Source: a candidate division FCPU426 bacterium (GTDB lineage: Bacteria; Oederibacteriota; Muellerivitia; Muellerivitales; DAHXKG01). Taken from it: a stretch of 64,000 bases of DNA. The notes under the pieces were generated by a model. The model saw only the letters and a list, made by a program, of their open reading frames with translations. It was not told the origin of the DNA and made no database searches. The stretch covers positions 1 to 64,000 of the forward strand of contig DAHXKG010000009.1 of assembly GCA_027366525.1 (NCBI GenBank), given 5' to 3'. Positions 1-7,442 of the stretch are shown piece by piece. A program made the translations under genes and the position numbers. Each line of letters begins with the position of its first letter. Position 1 is the stretch's first letter.

Positions 1-2
1 TT

Positions 3-902
3 CAACCCAATTATCAGACCAACCAGCAACCGACTTATCAATTCGGACAGAAGGCGATACATGTTCAGCATCTGAATTTTTCACCTCGAAGGCAACCCGT
101 CGCATCACGTCCGATACAAAGAATTGTGTCGCGTCCTAAAATTTTTAACCGGTCATCCCAACTGATAACCCAAAATCCATCTCGATTTCAAAATTTGAGA
201 TTAAAATCCATAACACGAAATGTGCATAACCGCGTCAACCATTTCAGGGTAGTCCATAATGCGCTTCCCATGCAAACGATGAATACGTTGAACCAGCCCC
301 GAGCCATGAACTATTTCTCCGTTCATGCAGGACAAGTTAATTATTCAAATTATTCAAATTATTCTTGGCATCGATATGGTAATTTAAACTATTGTTATTA
401 TCAAGATCAATGGCATCACCGATGGTTTGGATGGGTTTTTAATAGAAGTCTTTACTGGACGATGTATTATAATAATGACTGGTGGTGGTACAATTCTCAA
501 TATGGGTGGTGTTATTGGAGTTCGGGGCACTGGTGGTGGCCCAATCCTCAAAATCCTAGTGTGGTGTATATTTATGAAAATGGGAATTTTTACCCATATA
601 ATAATTCGAACTCATCCGTGTCGTACACACAATCACTGCCCTCAAGTCAATCATCCCAGGTGTTTGAAAGCCCGGATGGATCTAGAATTGTACGCATATA
701 TGGATCAGCTCAAGATGCCTTTTTGTATGATGGACAAAATCCTCCAACATTCAATCCCATCTATTTAGCTGCCCATGTGGTAAATGTAACGTTTTCTAAT
801 CCACAAAATGGATCGCCACTGCAAATTATTATTGAACGGCAAGATGGATCATATGTGATGTTTAATGCGGAAGGACAACCGTATAGCTCTACAGCCCCAT
901 AG
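3..902 (+). CDS. Trp/Tyr-rich secreted protein, copy A (5' end outside window)
   Basis: The reading frame is open from base 3 with no start required, so the gene begins before the window; the GTG at 126 is an internal codon. The visible part has about 299 residues. A low-complexity Gln/Asn/Arg-rich stretch comes first. It is followed by a block of about 65 residues extremely rich in Trp and Tyr (YCYYQDQW, YWTMYYNN, YGWCYW), with two Cys inside the YCYY and WCYW motifs. The tail contains SPDGSRIVRIYGS, DAFLYD and MFNAEGQPY. The gene lying 134 bases downstream encodes a clear paralogue over the whole aromatic block and tail. That paralogue has a signal peptide, so this one is probably exported too. 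I recognise no named domain; cell-surface or matrix binding is only a guess from the composition. Confidence 0.75.
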   Translation, partial: QPNYQTNQQPTYQFGQKAIHVQHLNFSPRRQPVASRPIQRIVSRPKIFNRSSQLITQNPSRFQNLRLKSITRNVHNRVNHFRVVHNALPMQTMNTLNQPRAMNYFSVHAGQVNYSNYSNYSWHRYGNLNYCYYQDQWHHRWFGWVFNRSLYWTMYYNNDWWWYNSQYGWCYWSSGHWWWPNPQNPSVVYIYENGNFYPYNNSNSSVSYTQSLPSSQSSQVFESPDGSRIVRIYGSAQDAFLYDGQNPPTFNPIYLAAHVVNVTFSNPQNGSPLQIIIERQDGSYVMFNAEGQPYSSTAP

Positions 903-1036
903 CTTGAAGTTTTAAAGTTTAGGAATAAAATAGATCTGATGGATGCGACAAATTTTCAGCAAAAGAGAAACTTTATTGCATGAGGAAGCGTCCAAATTTT
1001 AGGAAGTATAAGAGCGCAATCGGGAGTCATGCGAAT

Positions 1037-2116
1037 ATGCAAAAAAAAACAGGTCAACACTGGTACTGGATCGGAGCAAGTCTTGCTTTGTGCTTAATTA
1101 TTTTGAATCCAGCACGAAGCTGGGCGGATCGATTTGGCTGGGGTGGTATTGATCGAGGCGACAGCTGGCAAAATAATACCGGAGGCGGCAACTGGTGGGG
1201 CGGAGACCATGGATCAGTTCGAGGTGATCAGTATCATGGACAACCCTCGTATCAAGCGCATAGTGTCTACAATGATCAAGCAAGACCTTCCGGGGCGTGG
1301 AATCATCGCGGGTCATATTTTAATCGTTCCGTGAACGTCAATCGAAATATTCATTCGTTTAATTTCCAGGGATCCAGAAGTCCTTCACCAAAAGTTTTTT
1401 ATAATCGACAGGTTTTTAATACATTGAATAGGCCAACGATGCGTTCCTTTGCAAGATCCGTTCCTCAATATGGACCTCATGGGGCAATGCTTCATGCGCA
1501 AATTGCCTCAACCGCTCCAACAGTAAGAACCATGGGAATTTTGGCAGGTCCTCAAGCGGAAAACCACTTTATGGTTCACAGTGGACCTTATGCAAACTAT
1601 TCGTGGCATGATTATGACGGATTTTCATATTGTTATTACAGAGATCAGTGGGACAATGATTGGTATGGTTGGTACGGGAATAATCAGTTCTATTGGACAT
1701 TATACTATGACAATTATTGGTGGTGGAATGATCCCGGATATGGATGGTGTTATTGGAACGATAACAATTGGTGGTGGGATAATCCGCAAAACCCCAATGT
1801 TGTATATGTTTATGCCAATGGTAACTTTAGGCCTTACCATTCGGCCGCCAACAGAGCTTATTCATCCAATCGAGTTTTTAAGAGTCCAGATGGCTCCCGC
1901 GTGGTTAAAATTTATGGATCGACGCGAGATGCTTTCTTATATGATGCGCAAAATGTGCACGCCTTTCATCCGATTTATTTAACGTCCCATGTCAAAAAGG
2001 TTGAATTTTCCCGACCCAAACCGGGACATCCGTTGCAAATTATTGTTGAAAAACAGAATGGCACATTTGAAATGTTTAATGCTGAAGGAGAAGCGTACAC
2101 CAATTCAGCATTCTAA
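1037..2116 (+). CDS. Trp/Tyr-rich secreted protein, copy B
   Basis: Unknown function. I chose the ATG at 1037 because it puts a normal Sec signal peptide at the N-terminus (hydrophobic WIGASLALCLIIL, cleavage near SWA/DRF) and has GGGAG about 10 bases upstream. An earlier in-frame ATG at 980 would add 19 polar residues. A Gly/Trp/Asp/His-rich region follows the signal, then a linker, then the aromatic block (YCYYRDQW, WYGWYGNN, YWTLYYDN, YGWCYW, WWWDNPQNP), then the tail with SPDGSRVVKIYGS, DAFLYD and MFNAEGEAY. The block and tail match copy A just upstream at most positions, including both cysteines, so this is a tandem duplication that has diverged mainly in its N-terminal half. A secreted protease gene follows 126 bases downstream on the same strand. 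Confidence 0.8.
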   Translation: MQKKTGQHWYWIGASLALCLIILNPARSWADRFGWGGIDRGDSWQNNTGGGNWWGGDHGSVRGDQYHGQPSYQAHSVYNDQARPSGAWNHRGSYFNRSVNVNRNIHSFNFQGSRSPSPKVFYNRQVFNTLNRPTMRSFARSVPQYGPHGAMLHAQIASTAPTVRTMGILAGPQAENHFMVHSGPYANYSWHDYDGFSYCYYRDQWDNDWYGWYGNNQFYWTLYYDNYWWWNDPGYGWCYWNDNNWWWDNPQNPNVVYVYANGNFRPYHSAANRAYSSNRVFKSPDGSRVVKIYGSTRDAFLYDAQNVHAFHPIYLTSHVKKVEFSRPKPGHPLQIIVEKQNGTFEMFNAEGEAYTNSAF

Positions 2117-2242
2117 CTCGGATGGATCTGAGATGGACTCCATGGGTACCGCGATGGTTTTTAAAAATCACGAATACAAATGAGTGGTATTTTTGTTTCG
2201 CAAGACACGATTCAAATTTATTTTCGGAAGGAATCATCAATT

Positions 2243-3709
2243 ATGAAATATTGTAAAAGAATTTTGTGTGTGGGAATTTATTTTTTGATCCTGAGCCAGG
2301 CCTCAGCCAATGGATTGAAGCATGCCGTTGTTAAAATTTTTTCATTTGCACGAAATCCGTCATACCTTCAACCCTGGGTTATTGGATCACCTTATGAAGT
2401 CAGTGGATCTGGCTTGGTTTTGAAAAATGGGGAAATTTTAACAAATGCCCATGTAGTGGCGAATGCAGTTTTTATTCAAGTCGTACGTTCAGGGGATCCA
2501 CGAAAATATACCGCTCATTTAAAATATATTGAAAATGATATGGATTTAGCCATTTTAACTGTTAAAAATCCTGATTTTTTCAAGGGAACCACGCATGTTC
2601 AATTTGGGGGTGTTCCTAAGCAAGGCGATAAAATCAAAGCCTATGGATTTCCAATTGGCGGAAATCAGCTATCAATTACCCAAGGGATTGTCTCGCGAAT
2701 TGAAATTTTACCCTATGTTCATGCCCAAACTAATTTATTGGCTATACAGACGGATGCCGCTATTAACCCCGGCAACAGTGGTGGACCCGTCTTTGAACAC
2801 CATAAGTGTATTGGCGTCTCTTTTCAGTCCTTGGTTGCAGGCGGGACTCAAGGCATTGGATATATTATTCCGGTGCCAGTGATTAAACATTTTTTAAAGA
2901 ACATTTCAAACAAACGATTTGGGGTACCCGTTTTAGGAGTTTTTTGGGAAAAAATGGAAAGCCAGGATATACGAACGTATTATAAAATTCCTAAACGCCG
3001 CACAGGAATATTGGTTACACGGGTTATTTATGGATCCTCTGCATGGCATATATTAAAACCGGGCGATGTGATTTTATCCATTGATCATGTAAAGATTGCC
3101 AATAATGGAACGATTCCATTTCAATCGGGGGAACGATTGAATTTTTCATATTTGATTACACAACATCAGATTGATGATATTTTGCATTTATCGATTTTAA
3201 GGCATGGAAAAATTAACAACGTAAATATTCGATTATTGTCAGGTAATCCTTTAATTCCACATCCGCAATATGATGTTTTGCCTACGTATTATATTTATGG
3301 CGGTCTCGTTTTCACGCCCTTGACATTTGACTTTATGGATTCATGGCAGAATTGGAAAAATGTTCCGTCGGTATTTCGATATTTATATGAAACGCAACTG
3401 CCTTCGCGTCAACAAAAACATATTGTGGTTCTCATTCAAGTGCTACCGAACAAAGTGAATGTGGGCTATCATGATGTTCAGCAGGCGATTGTAAAAACAG
3501 TGAATGGCTATCCGATTCGTGGAATGAAATCGTTAGTCCAAGCTTTTCAAAAGCCTGAAGGCGCATTCCAGGTGATTCAATTTTCAAGTAGTGATGGCGA
3601 TATGCGAATTGTATTAAATGCGCGAGTCTGTCAAAAAGAAAATGCCATGATCTTGAAGGAATTTGGAATTTCAGCTAACAGTTCAGCAAATTTGAAAAAA
3701 ATTGAATGA
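2243..3709 (+). CDS. Exported Deg/HtrA-family serine protease, Deg9/Deg10-like
   Basis: 488 residues from the ATG at 2243, preceded by GGAAGGAA; an upstream ATG at 2180 would bury the signal peptide. The signal sequence ends near SQASA. The trypsin-like domain shows the full triad: His70 in TNAHVV, Asp101 in MDLAIL, Ser179 in NPGNSGGPV. A PDZ domain follows (KPGDVILSIDHVKI). The C-terminal third (GGLVFTPL, NVGYHDV, VKTVNGYPI) matches the second, PDZ-like domain of the Deg9/Deg10 subgroup rather than the DegP PDZ2. Expected to cleave or hold misfolded proteins in the periplasm. It sits directly after the two Trp/Tyr-rich secreted proteins on the same strand, so those could be clients; that link is inference. 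Confidence 0.88.
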   Translation: MKYCKRILCVGIYFLILSQASANGLKHAVVKIFSFARNPSYLQPWVIGSPYEVSGSGLVLKNGEILTNAHVVANAVFIQVVRSGDPRKYTAHLKYIENDMDLAILTVKNPDFFKGTTHVQFGGVPKQGDKIKAYGFPIGGNQLSITQGIVSRIEILPYVHAQTNLLAIQTDAAINPGNSGGPVFEHHKCIGVSFQSLVAGGTQGIGYIIPVPVIKHFLKNISNKRFGVPVLGVFWEKMESQDIRTYYKIPKRRTGILVTRVIYGSSAWHILKPGDVILSIDHVKIANNGTIPFQSGERLNFSYLITQHQIDDILHLSILRHGKINNVNIRLLSGNPLIPHPQYDVLPTYYIYGGLVFTPLTFDFMDSWQNWKNVPSVFRYLYETQLPSRQQKHIVVLIQVLPNKVNVGYHDVQQAIVKTVNGYPIRGMKSLVQAFQKPEGAFQVIQFSSSDGDMRIVLNARVCQKENAMILKEFGISANSSANLKKIE

Positions 3710-3801
3710 TGTTTGGATTTCAGGGTGCGGCAGGATGGTAAAATGCCTGCGTCGATGTGACTAGGGGTTATAAAAAGTAAGTTTGTTGGCTAAGGAAGAA
3801 C

Positions 3802-5115
3802 ATGAATTTACAGGTGGTTATTGGATGCCATTCATTTTCACATAATCCACACCGCATCTTTGAAAATTTAGCCGGGGTGCCGCTTTTAGAATATTCAATT
3901 CGTCATGCCCAAAATCTTCATCCTGCGAGCATTGGTGTTTTAATAGACTCGAAAATGGACTCGCTCCAAAAAGGGTTTATACAAAAATTTTCGAATTCGA
4001 AAATTCCGGTCATTTTTAAAAAAAATAACGAGGTTTTTTCGTGGTTGACTTCGGGCCATGGAGCAGATGATTTATTGTTTGTTGATGTTGGAATGCCTTT
4101 AATTCAATCATCGACGTTAAAGGCTTTGCAGCGATGGCATCATCAGGAAGCAAACGAAGGCACATTTTTAATACCCCAATGGCCGCATGAAAATCAATTT
4201 GAAAAAAGCATTGTTGCTCAAGGCAATTTATCGAAGACACTCGATTTATGGGATGCCGAAGGGATGGTAAATGCCGAACATGCTTGGGGTTCAGCCTGCT
4301 TTTTTAAAAAAAAGGGATTAAAAACCATCCTCACTAAAAAAAACTCAAATCATTTTTCATTTCAAATGCTTTTAAAAAAATCGAGAACTCTGGAGTTGAA
4401 ACTGGGGACCTTAACTTTCAAAGAGGTTTCGGAAGCGCTTCATGTATCCAACGGAGAAAATTGGAGTGATGCACACCGGTTTTTAACAAGACAAAGAATC
4501 AAAGCGCTTCAGCAGCAGGGCGTGGTGTTTTGGAATGCAAATACGGTTGAAATAGATCCGGAAATTAAGATTGGGGTTCAGAGCGTGATTGAAGGGGGAG
4601 TGACACTCAAGGGAAAAACCGTGATTGGCGAGCGATGCCATATTGGAGCTGGGAGCATGCTGGTAAATGCTCGGCTTGGAAACAATGTGGTGGTGCAATC
4701 CTCCTGCGTTGTCAATTCAATGATTGGGAATGCGTGTGATGTCGGACCCTATGCTCATGTTCGCGGGGAAAGTTATCTATATCCCAAAGTTCATGTGGGA
4801 ACACATGCTGAATTAAAGCATGCGATTGTCCAAACGGGCTCTAAGATTGGACATTTTTCGTATGTGGGAGATGCCCAATTGGGCAAAGCAGTCAATGTCG
4901 GTGCCGGTTGTGTTTTTGCAAATTACGATGGAAGACAGAAGCATCAAACCAAAGTAGGGGATCATGTTTTTTTAGGAAGCAATTCGACCTTAGTAGCTCC
5001 GCTATGGATTGGAAAATCGGCATTAATCGCTGCCGGAGCTGTTGTCACAAAAGATGTTTTACCAAATAATCGAGTGGCTGGAGTTCCAGCTCGACCGATG
5101 AAATTGAATGGATAA
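3802..5115 (+). CDS. glmU: GlmU-like protein: acetyltransferase half intact, uridylyltransferase half degenerate
   Basis: 437 residues. GlmU normally acetylates glucosamine-1-phosphate and then couples it to UTP, giving UDP-GlcNAc for peptidoglycan and LPS. The C-terminal left-handed beta-helix is well preserved: IEGGVTL, GPYAHVRGE, HVGTHAELKHA, KIGHFSYVGDA, NVGAGCVFANYDG, FLGSNSTLVAPLWIG. The acetyltransferase base His is His351. The N-terminal domain is the right size, but the nucleotide-binding loop GxGTRM...PK is gone (CHSFSHNPHRIF stands there). The Q...GTAHA and YGDxPL motifs are also altered (SGHGADD, VDVGMPL). It is the first gene of the conserved order glmU-prs-rplY-pth, 9 bases before prs, so it is the true GlmU orthologue by position. 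Uridylyl transfer is probably lost or supplied by another enzyme. Confidence 0.85.
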   Translation: MNLQVVIGCHSFSHNPHRIFENLAGVPLLEYSIRHAQNLHPASIGVLIDSKMDSLQKGFIQKFSNSKIPVIFKKNNEVFSWLTSGHGADDLLFVDVGMPLIQSSTLKALQRWHHQEANEGTFLIPQWPHENQFEKSIVAQGNLSKTLDLWDAEGMVNAEHAWGSACFFKKKGLKTILTKKNSNHFSFQMLLKKSRTLELKLGTLTFKEVSEALHVSNGENWSDAHRFLTRQRIKALQQQGVVFWNANTVEIDPEIKIGVQSVIEGGVTLKGKTVIGERCHIGAGSMLVNARLGNNVVVQSSCVVNSMIGNACDVGPYAHVRGESYLYPKVHVGTHAELKHAIVQTGSKIGHFSYVGDAQLGKAVNVGAGCVFANYDGRQKHQTKVGDHVFLGSNSTLVAPLWIGKSALIAAGAVVTKDVLPNNRVAGVPARPMKLNG

Positions 5116-5124
5116 AGGAACCAT

Positions 5125-6081
5125 ATGAATTCAATACGGGACAATGGAATTAAAATTTTCAGTGGCACAGCCAATATGCCTTTGGCCAAAAAAATTTCTG
5201 AAACTTTAAATCAACCGCTGGGCAAATTAACCATCGGACGATTTTCAGAGGGAGAATGCCAAGTTAAAATTAATGAAGATGTACGGGGTCGGGATATTTT
5301 TATTATTCAACCCACATGTCCCCCGGTGAATGATAATGTAGTCGAATTGCTCATCTTGATTGATGCCTTCCGACGCGCTTCCGCACGTCGAATAACCGTA
5401 GTGATTCCTTATTATGGATATGCTCGGCAGGATCGAAAAGATCAACCGCGCGTTCCAATTACTGCAAAATTAATGGCAAATATTATTACAGTCGCGGGTG
5501 CGGATCGTATTTTAACAATGGATCTTCATGCGCAACAAATCCAAGGCTTTTTTGATATTCCCGTGGATCATTTATATGCATATCCCATCATTGCGAATTA
5601 TTTTAAAGAGAAAAAGTTAAAAAATCTTACGGTTGTTTCACCGGATGTAGGGGGGATTAAGATGGCTCGGGCCTATGCTAAAGGGCTGGGAGCTGATCTA
5701 GCTATAGTGGATAAGCGTCGGAATGGACCACAAGAAGTAGAGGCTATGAATTTAATTGGGGAAGTACAAGGAAGAACTGTTATTATTCCTGATGATATTA
5801 TTGCAACGGGGGCTTCACTCGAGGAGGCAGTTCATGCCTTGATTAAATTTGGAGCTCAGGATATTTATGCATCGTGCACCCATGCGATTCTATCGGGAGA
5901 GGCGATCAATCGGATTCAAGAGTCCCCCCTAAAAGAAGTGGTGGTTACCGACACAATTCCTCTACCAATTGAGAAACAAATTGGTAAAATAACAGTGCTT
6001 TCGACAGCACCTTTATTGGGCGAAGCAATTTTAAGAATTCATAATGAGCAATCCATTAGCTCGTTGTTTGATGATAATTAA
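5125..6081 (+). CDS. prs: Ribose-phosphate pyrophosphokinase (PRPP synthetase)
   Basis: 318 residues, the normal length for class I PRPP synthetases. Makes 5-phosphoribosyl 1-diphosphate from ribose-5-phosphate and ATP for nucleotide, NAD, His and Trp synthesis in the cytosol. Visible signatures are FSEGECQVKI near residue 36, the ATP-site loop PYYGYARQDRKD, the conserved SPDVGG followed by DKRR, and the PRPP loop DDIIATGASL. The ATG at 5125 lies 9 bases after the glmU stop, with AAGGAACC upstream. Second gene of the glmU-prs-rplY-pth operon. Confidence 0.97.
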   Translation: MNSIRDNGIKIFSGTANMPLAKKISETLNQPLGKLTIGRFSEGECQVKINEDVRGRDIFIIQPTCPPVNDNVVELLILIDAFRRASARRITVVIPYYGYARQDRKDQPRVPITAKLMANIITVAGADRILTMDLHAQQIQGFFDIPVDHLYAYPIIANYFKEKKLKNLTVVSPDVGGIKMARAYAKGLGADLAIVDKRRNGPQEVEAMNLIGEVQGRTVIIPDDIIATGASLEEAVHALIKFGAQDIYASCTHAILSGEAINRIQESPLKEVVVTDTIPLPIEKQIGKITVLSTAPLLGEAILRIHNEQSISSLFDDN

Positions 6082-6113
6082 AAAATATTAAAAACTAGAT
6101 TGGAGAATGATGT

Positions 6114-6824
6114 ATGAATCAAATACCACTAAAAACCCAACCTCGACTTGACCGGGGAACAACGCAAACACGACTTCTCAGACAAAAGGGATTTATTCCA
6201 GCGGAGGTTTATGGCAAGAAGGAAGCCAATTATTCCGTTTTAATTTCTCAAAAGGAATTTCAAAAAATTCTTAGTACCCATTCAGGAGAGAATCTGTTTT
6301 TTCTTCTTGAGATTCAGGGCAAAACTACGCCGACTTTGGCAGTGGTGAAAGAAATTCAATACCATCCGATTTCACATGATATTCTTCACACGGATTTTCA
6401 TGTCATCAAGATGGATGAAAAAATAAAAGTCAAAATTCCCATCCGAATTTTAAATGCCGAAATATGTTCGGGAGTCAAAGAAGGGGGCGTATTAGAAATC
6501 TTTTTGCGAAATATTGAAGTTACATGTTTGCCAAAAGAAATTCCGAATGGAATTACGGTGGATGTGAAAAACTTAATTATTGGACAATCGATCCATGTGT
6601 CGGATTTACAAGTACCAGAGGGCATTAAAATGCTCCAAGAGACCAACCGCGTAGTGGTGACCGTGGCGGCTCACCAAGAGGAAGCGGCTGCTGAGGCCGT
6701 AGCAGCTCCAGCCGAGCCGGAGGTCTTAACGGCTAAGAAAACCGAAGCAGCTCCAGGGACCCCTACTGGGCCGGCGGATGATAAATCCAAAGACAAAGCA
6801 GCGGCAGCACCATCCAAAAAATAG
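6114..6824 (+). CDS. rplY: 50S ribosomal protein L25, CTC (general stress) type
   Basis: 236 residues. Binds the 5S rRNA region of the large subunit. The N-terminal L25 barrel (about residues 1-95: RLDRGTTQTRLLRQKGFIPAEVYG) is followed by the long C-terminal TL5/CTC domain (about 100-185: EIFLRNIEVTCLPKEIPNG). A low-complexity Ala/Pro/Lys tail of about 40 residues ends the protein. The start is preceded by TTGGAGAATG. It lies 32 bases after prs, and pth begins 3 bases after its stop, which is the usual gene order for this family. Confidence 0.96.
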   Translation: MNQIPLKTQPRLDRGTTQTRLLRQKGFIPAEVYGKKEANYSVLISQKEFQKILSTHSGENLFFLLEIQGKTTPTLAVVKEIQYHPISHDILHTDFHVIKMDEKIKVKIPIRILNAEICSGVKEGGVLEIFLRNIEVTCLPKEIPNGITVDVKNLIIGQSIHVSDLQVPEGIKMLQETNRVVVTVAAHQEEAAAEAVAAPAEPEVLTAKKTEAAPGTPTGPADDKSKDKAAAAPSKK

Positions 6825-6827
6825 TTC

Positions 6828-7415
6828 ATGCGCAAAATTGCAGAGCAGGATGGGGTTTGGATGTTTGTGGGTCTAGGCAACCCGGGACGTGAATATAATG
6901 AGACGCGCCATAATGTCGGCTTTATGTCCATCCAAAAACTGGCGGATCATTTAAAGGTTAAGTTTCAAAAAAAAAATTATGCGCTGATTGCGGAAACTTT
7001 TTATGCCAATAAAAAGGTAGTCATGGTAATGCCTCAAACATTTATGAATGAGTCTGGAAAAGTTCTGCCACAGTTTTTGAATCAATATGAAGTCCCTTGC
7101 CAACAGTTTTATGTTGTTTTTGATGATATGAATTTACCGCTTGGGAAAATTCGACTTCGACGGTCAGGGTCCTCAGGCGGGCATCATGGGATGGATTCAA
7201 TTATTGAGGCACTAGGGACTTCGGATTTTCCAAGAATTCGTATCGGTATCGGCCAACCCGCTCAAGCCGCCAATGGTGTGGATTACGTATTGGGGAAATT
7301 TTCATCGAGCGAACACGGAATTATCGATGATTCAACCGATCAAGTGGTTAAAGCCATTAAAAACATCTTAAATATGGATCTAGAAGATACTATGCAAAAA
7401 TTCAATGGCGATTAA
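6828..7415 (+). CDS. pth: Peptidyl-tRNA hydrolase
   Basis: 195 residues. Releases tRNA from prematurely dropped peptidyl-tRNA. The N-terminus contains FVGLGNPGREYNETRHNVGF, with the conserved Asn18 and catalytic His27. PQTFMNESG and FDDMNLPLGKIRLR supply the other substrate-site residues. GGHHGMDSI replaces the common GGHNGL, so the usual Asn there is His. I kept the ATG at 6828, 3 bases after the rplY stop, because starting at the internal ATG 6861 would cut into the first beta strand. Last gene of the glmU operon. Confidence 0.95.
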   Translation: MRKIAEQDGVWMFVGLGNPGREYNETRHNVGFMSIQKLADHLKVKFQKKNYALIAETFYANKKVVMVMPQTFMNESGKVLPQFLNQYEVPCQQFYVVFDDMNLPLGKIRLRRSGSSGGHHGMDSIIEALGTSDFPRIRIGIGQPAQAANGVDYVLGKFSSSEHGIIDDSTDQVVKAIKNILNMDLEDTMQKFNGD

Positions 7416-7442
7416 GATTCACATAAACCGGAATAGGAGCCA

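Noticed and set aside
427-768. 113-residue open frame on the + strand
   Set aside because: It lies inside the Trp/Tyr-rich gene in another frame; the same kind of shadow (1581-1982) lies at the matching place of the paralogue, caused by TGG/TAT-rich codons.
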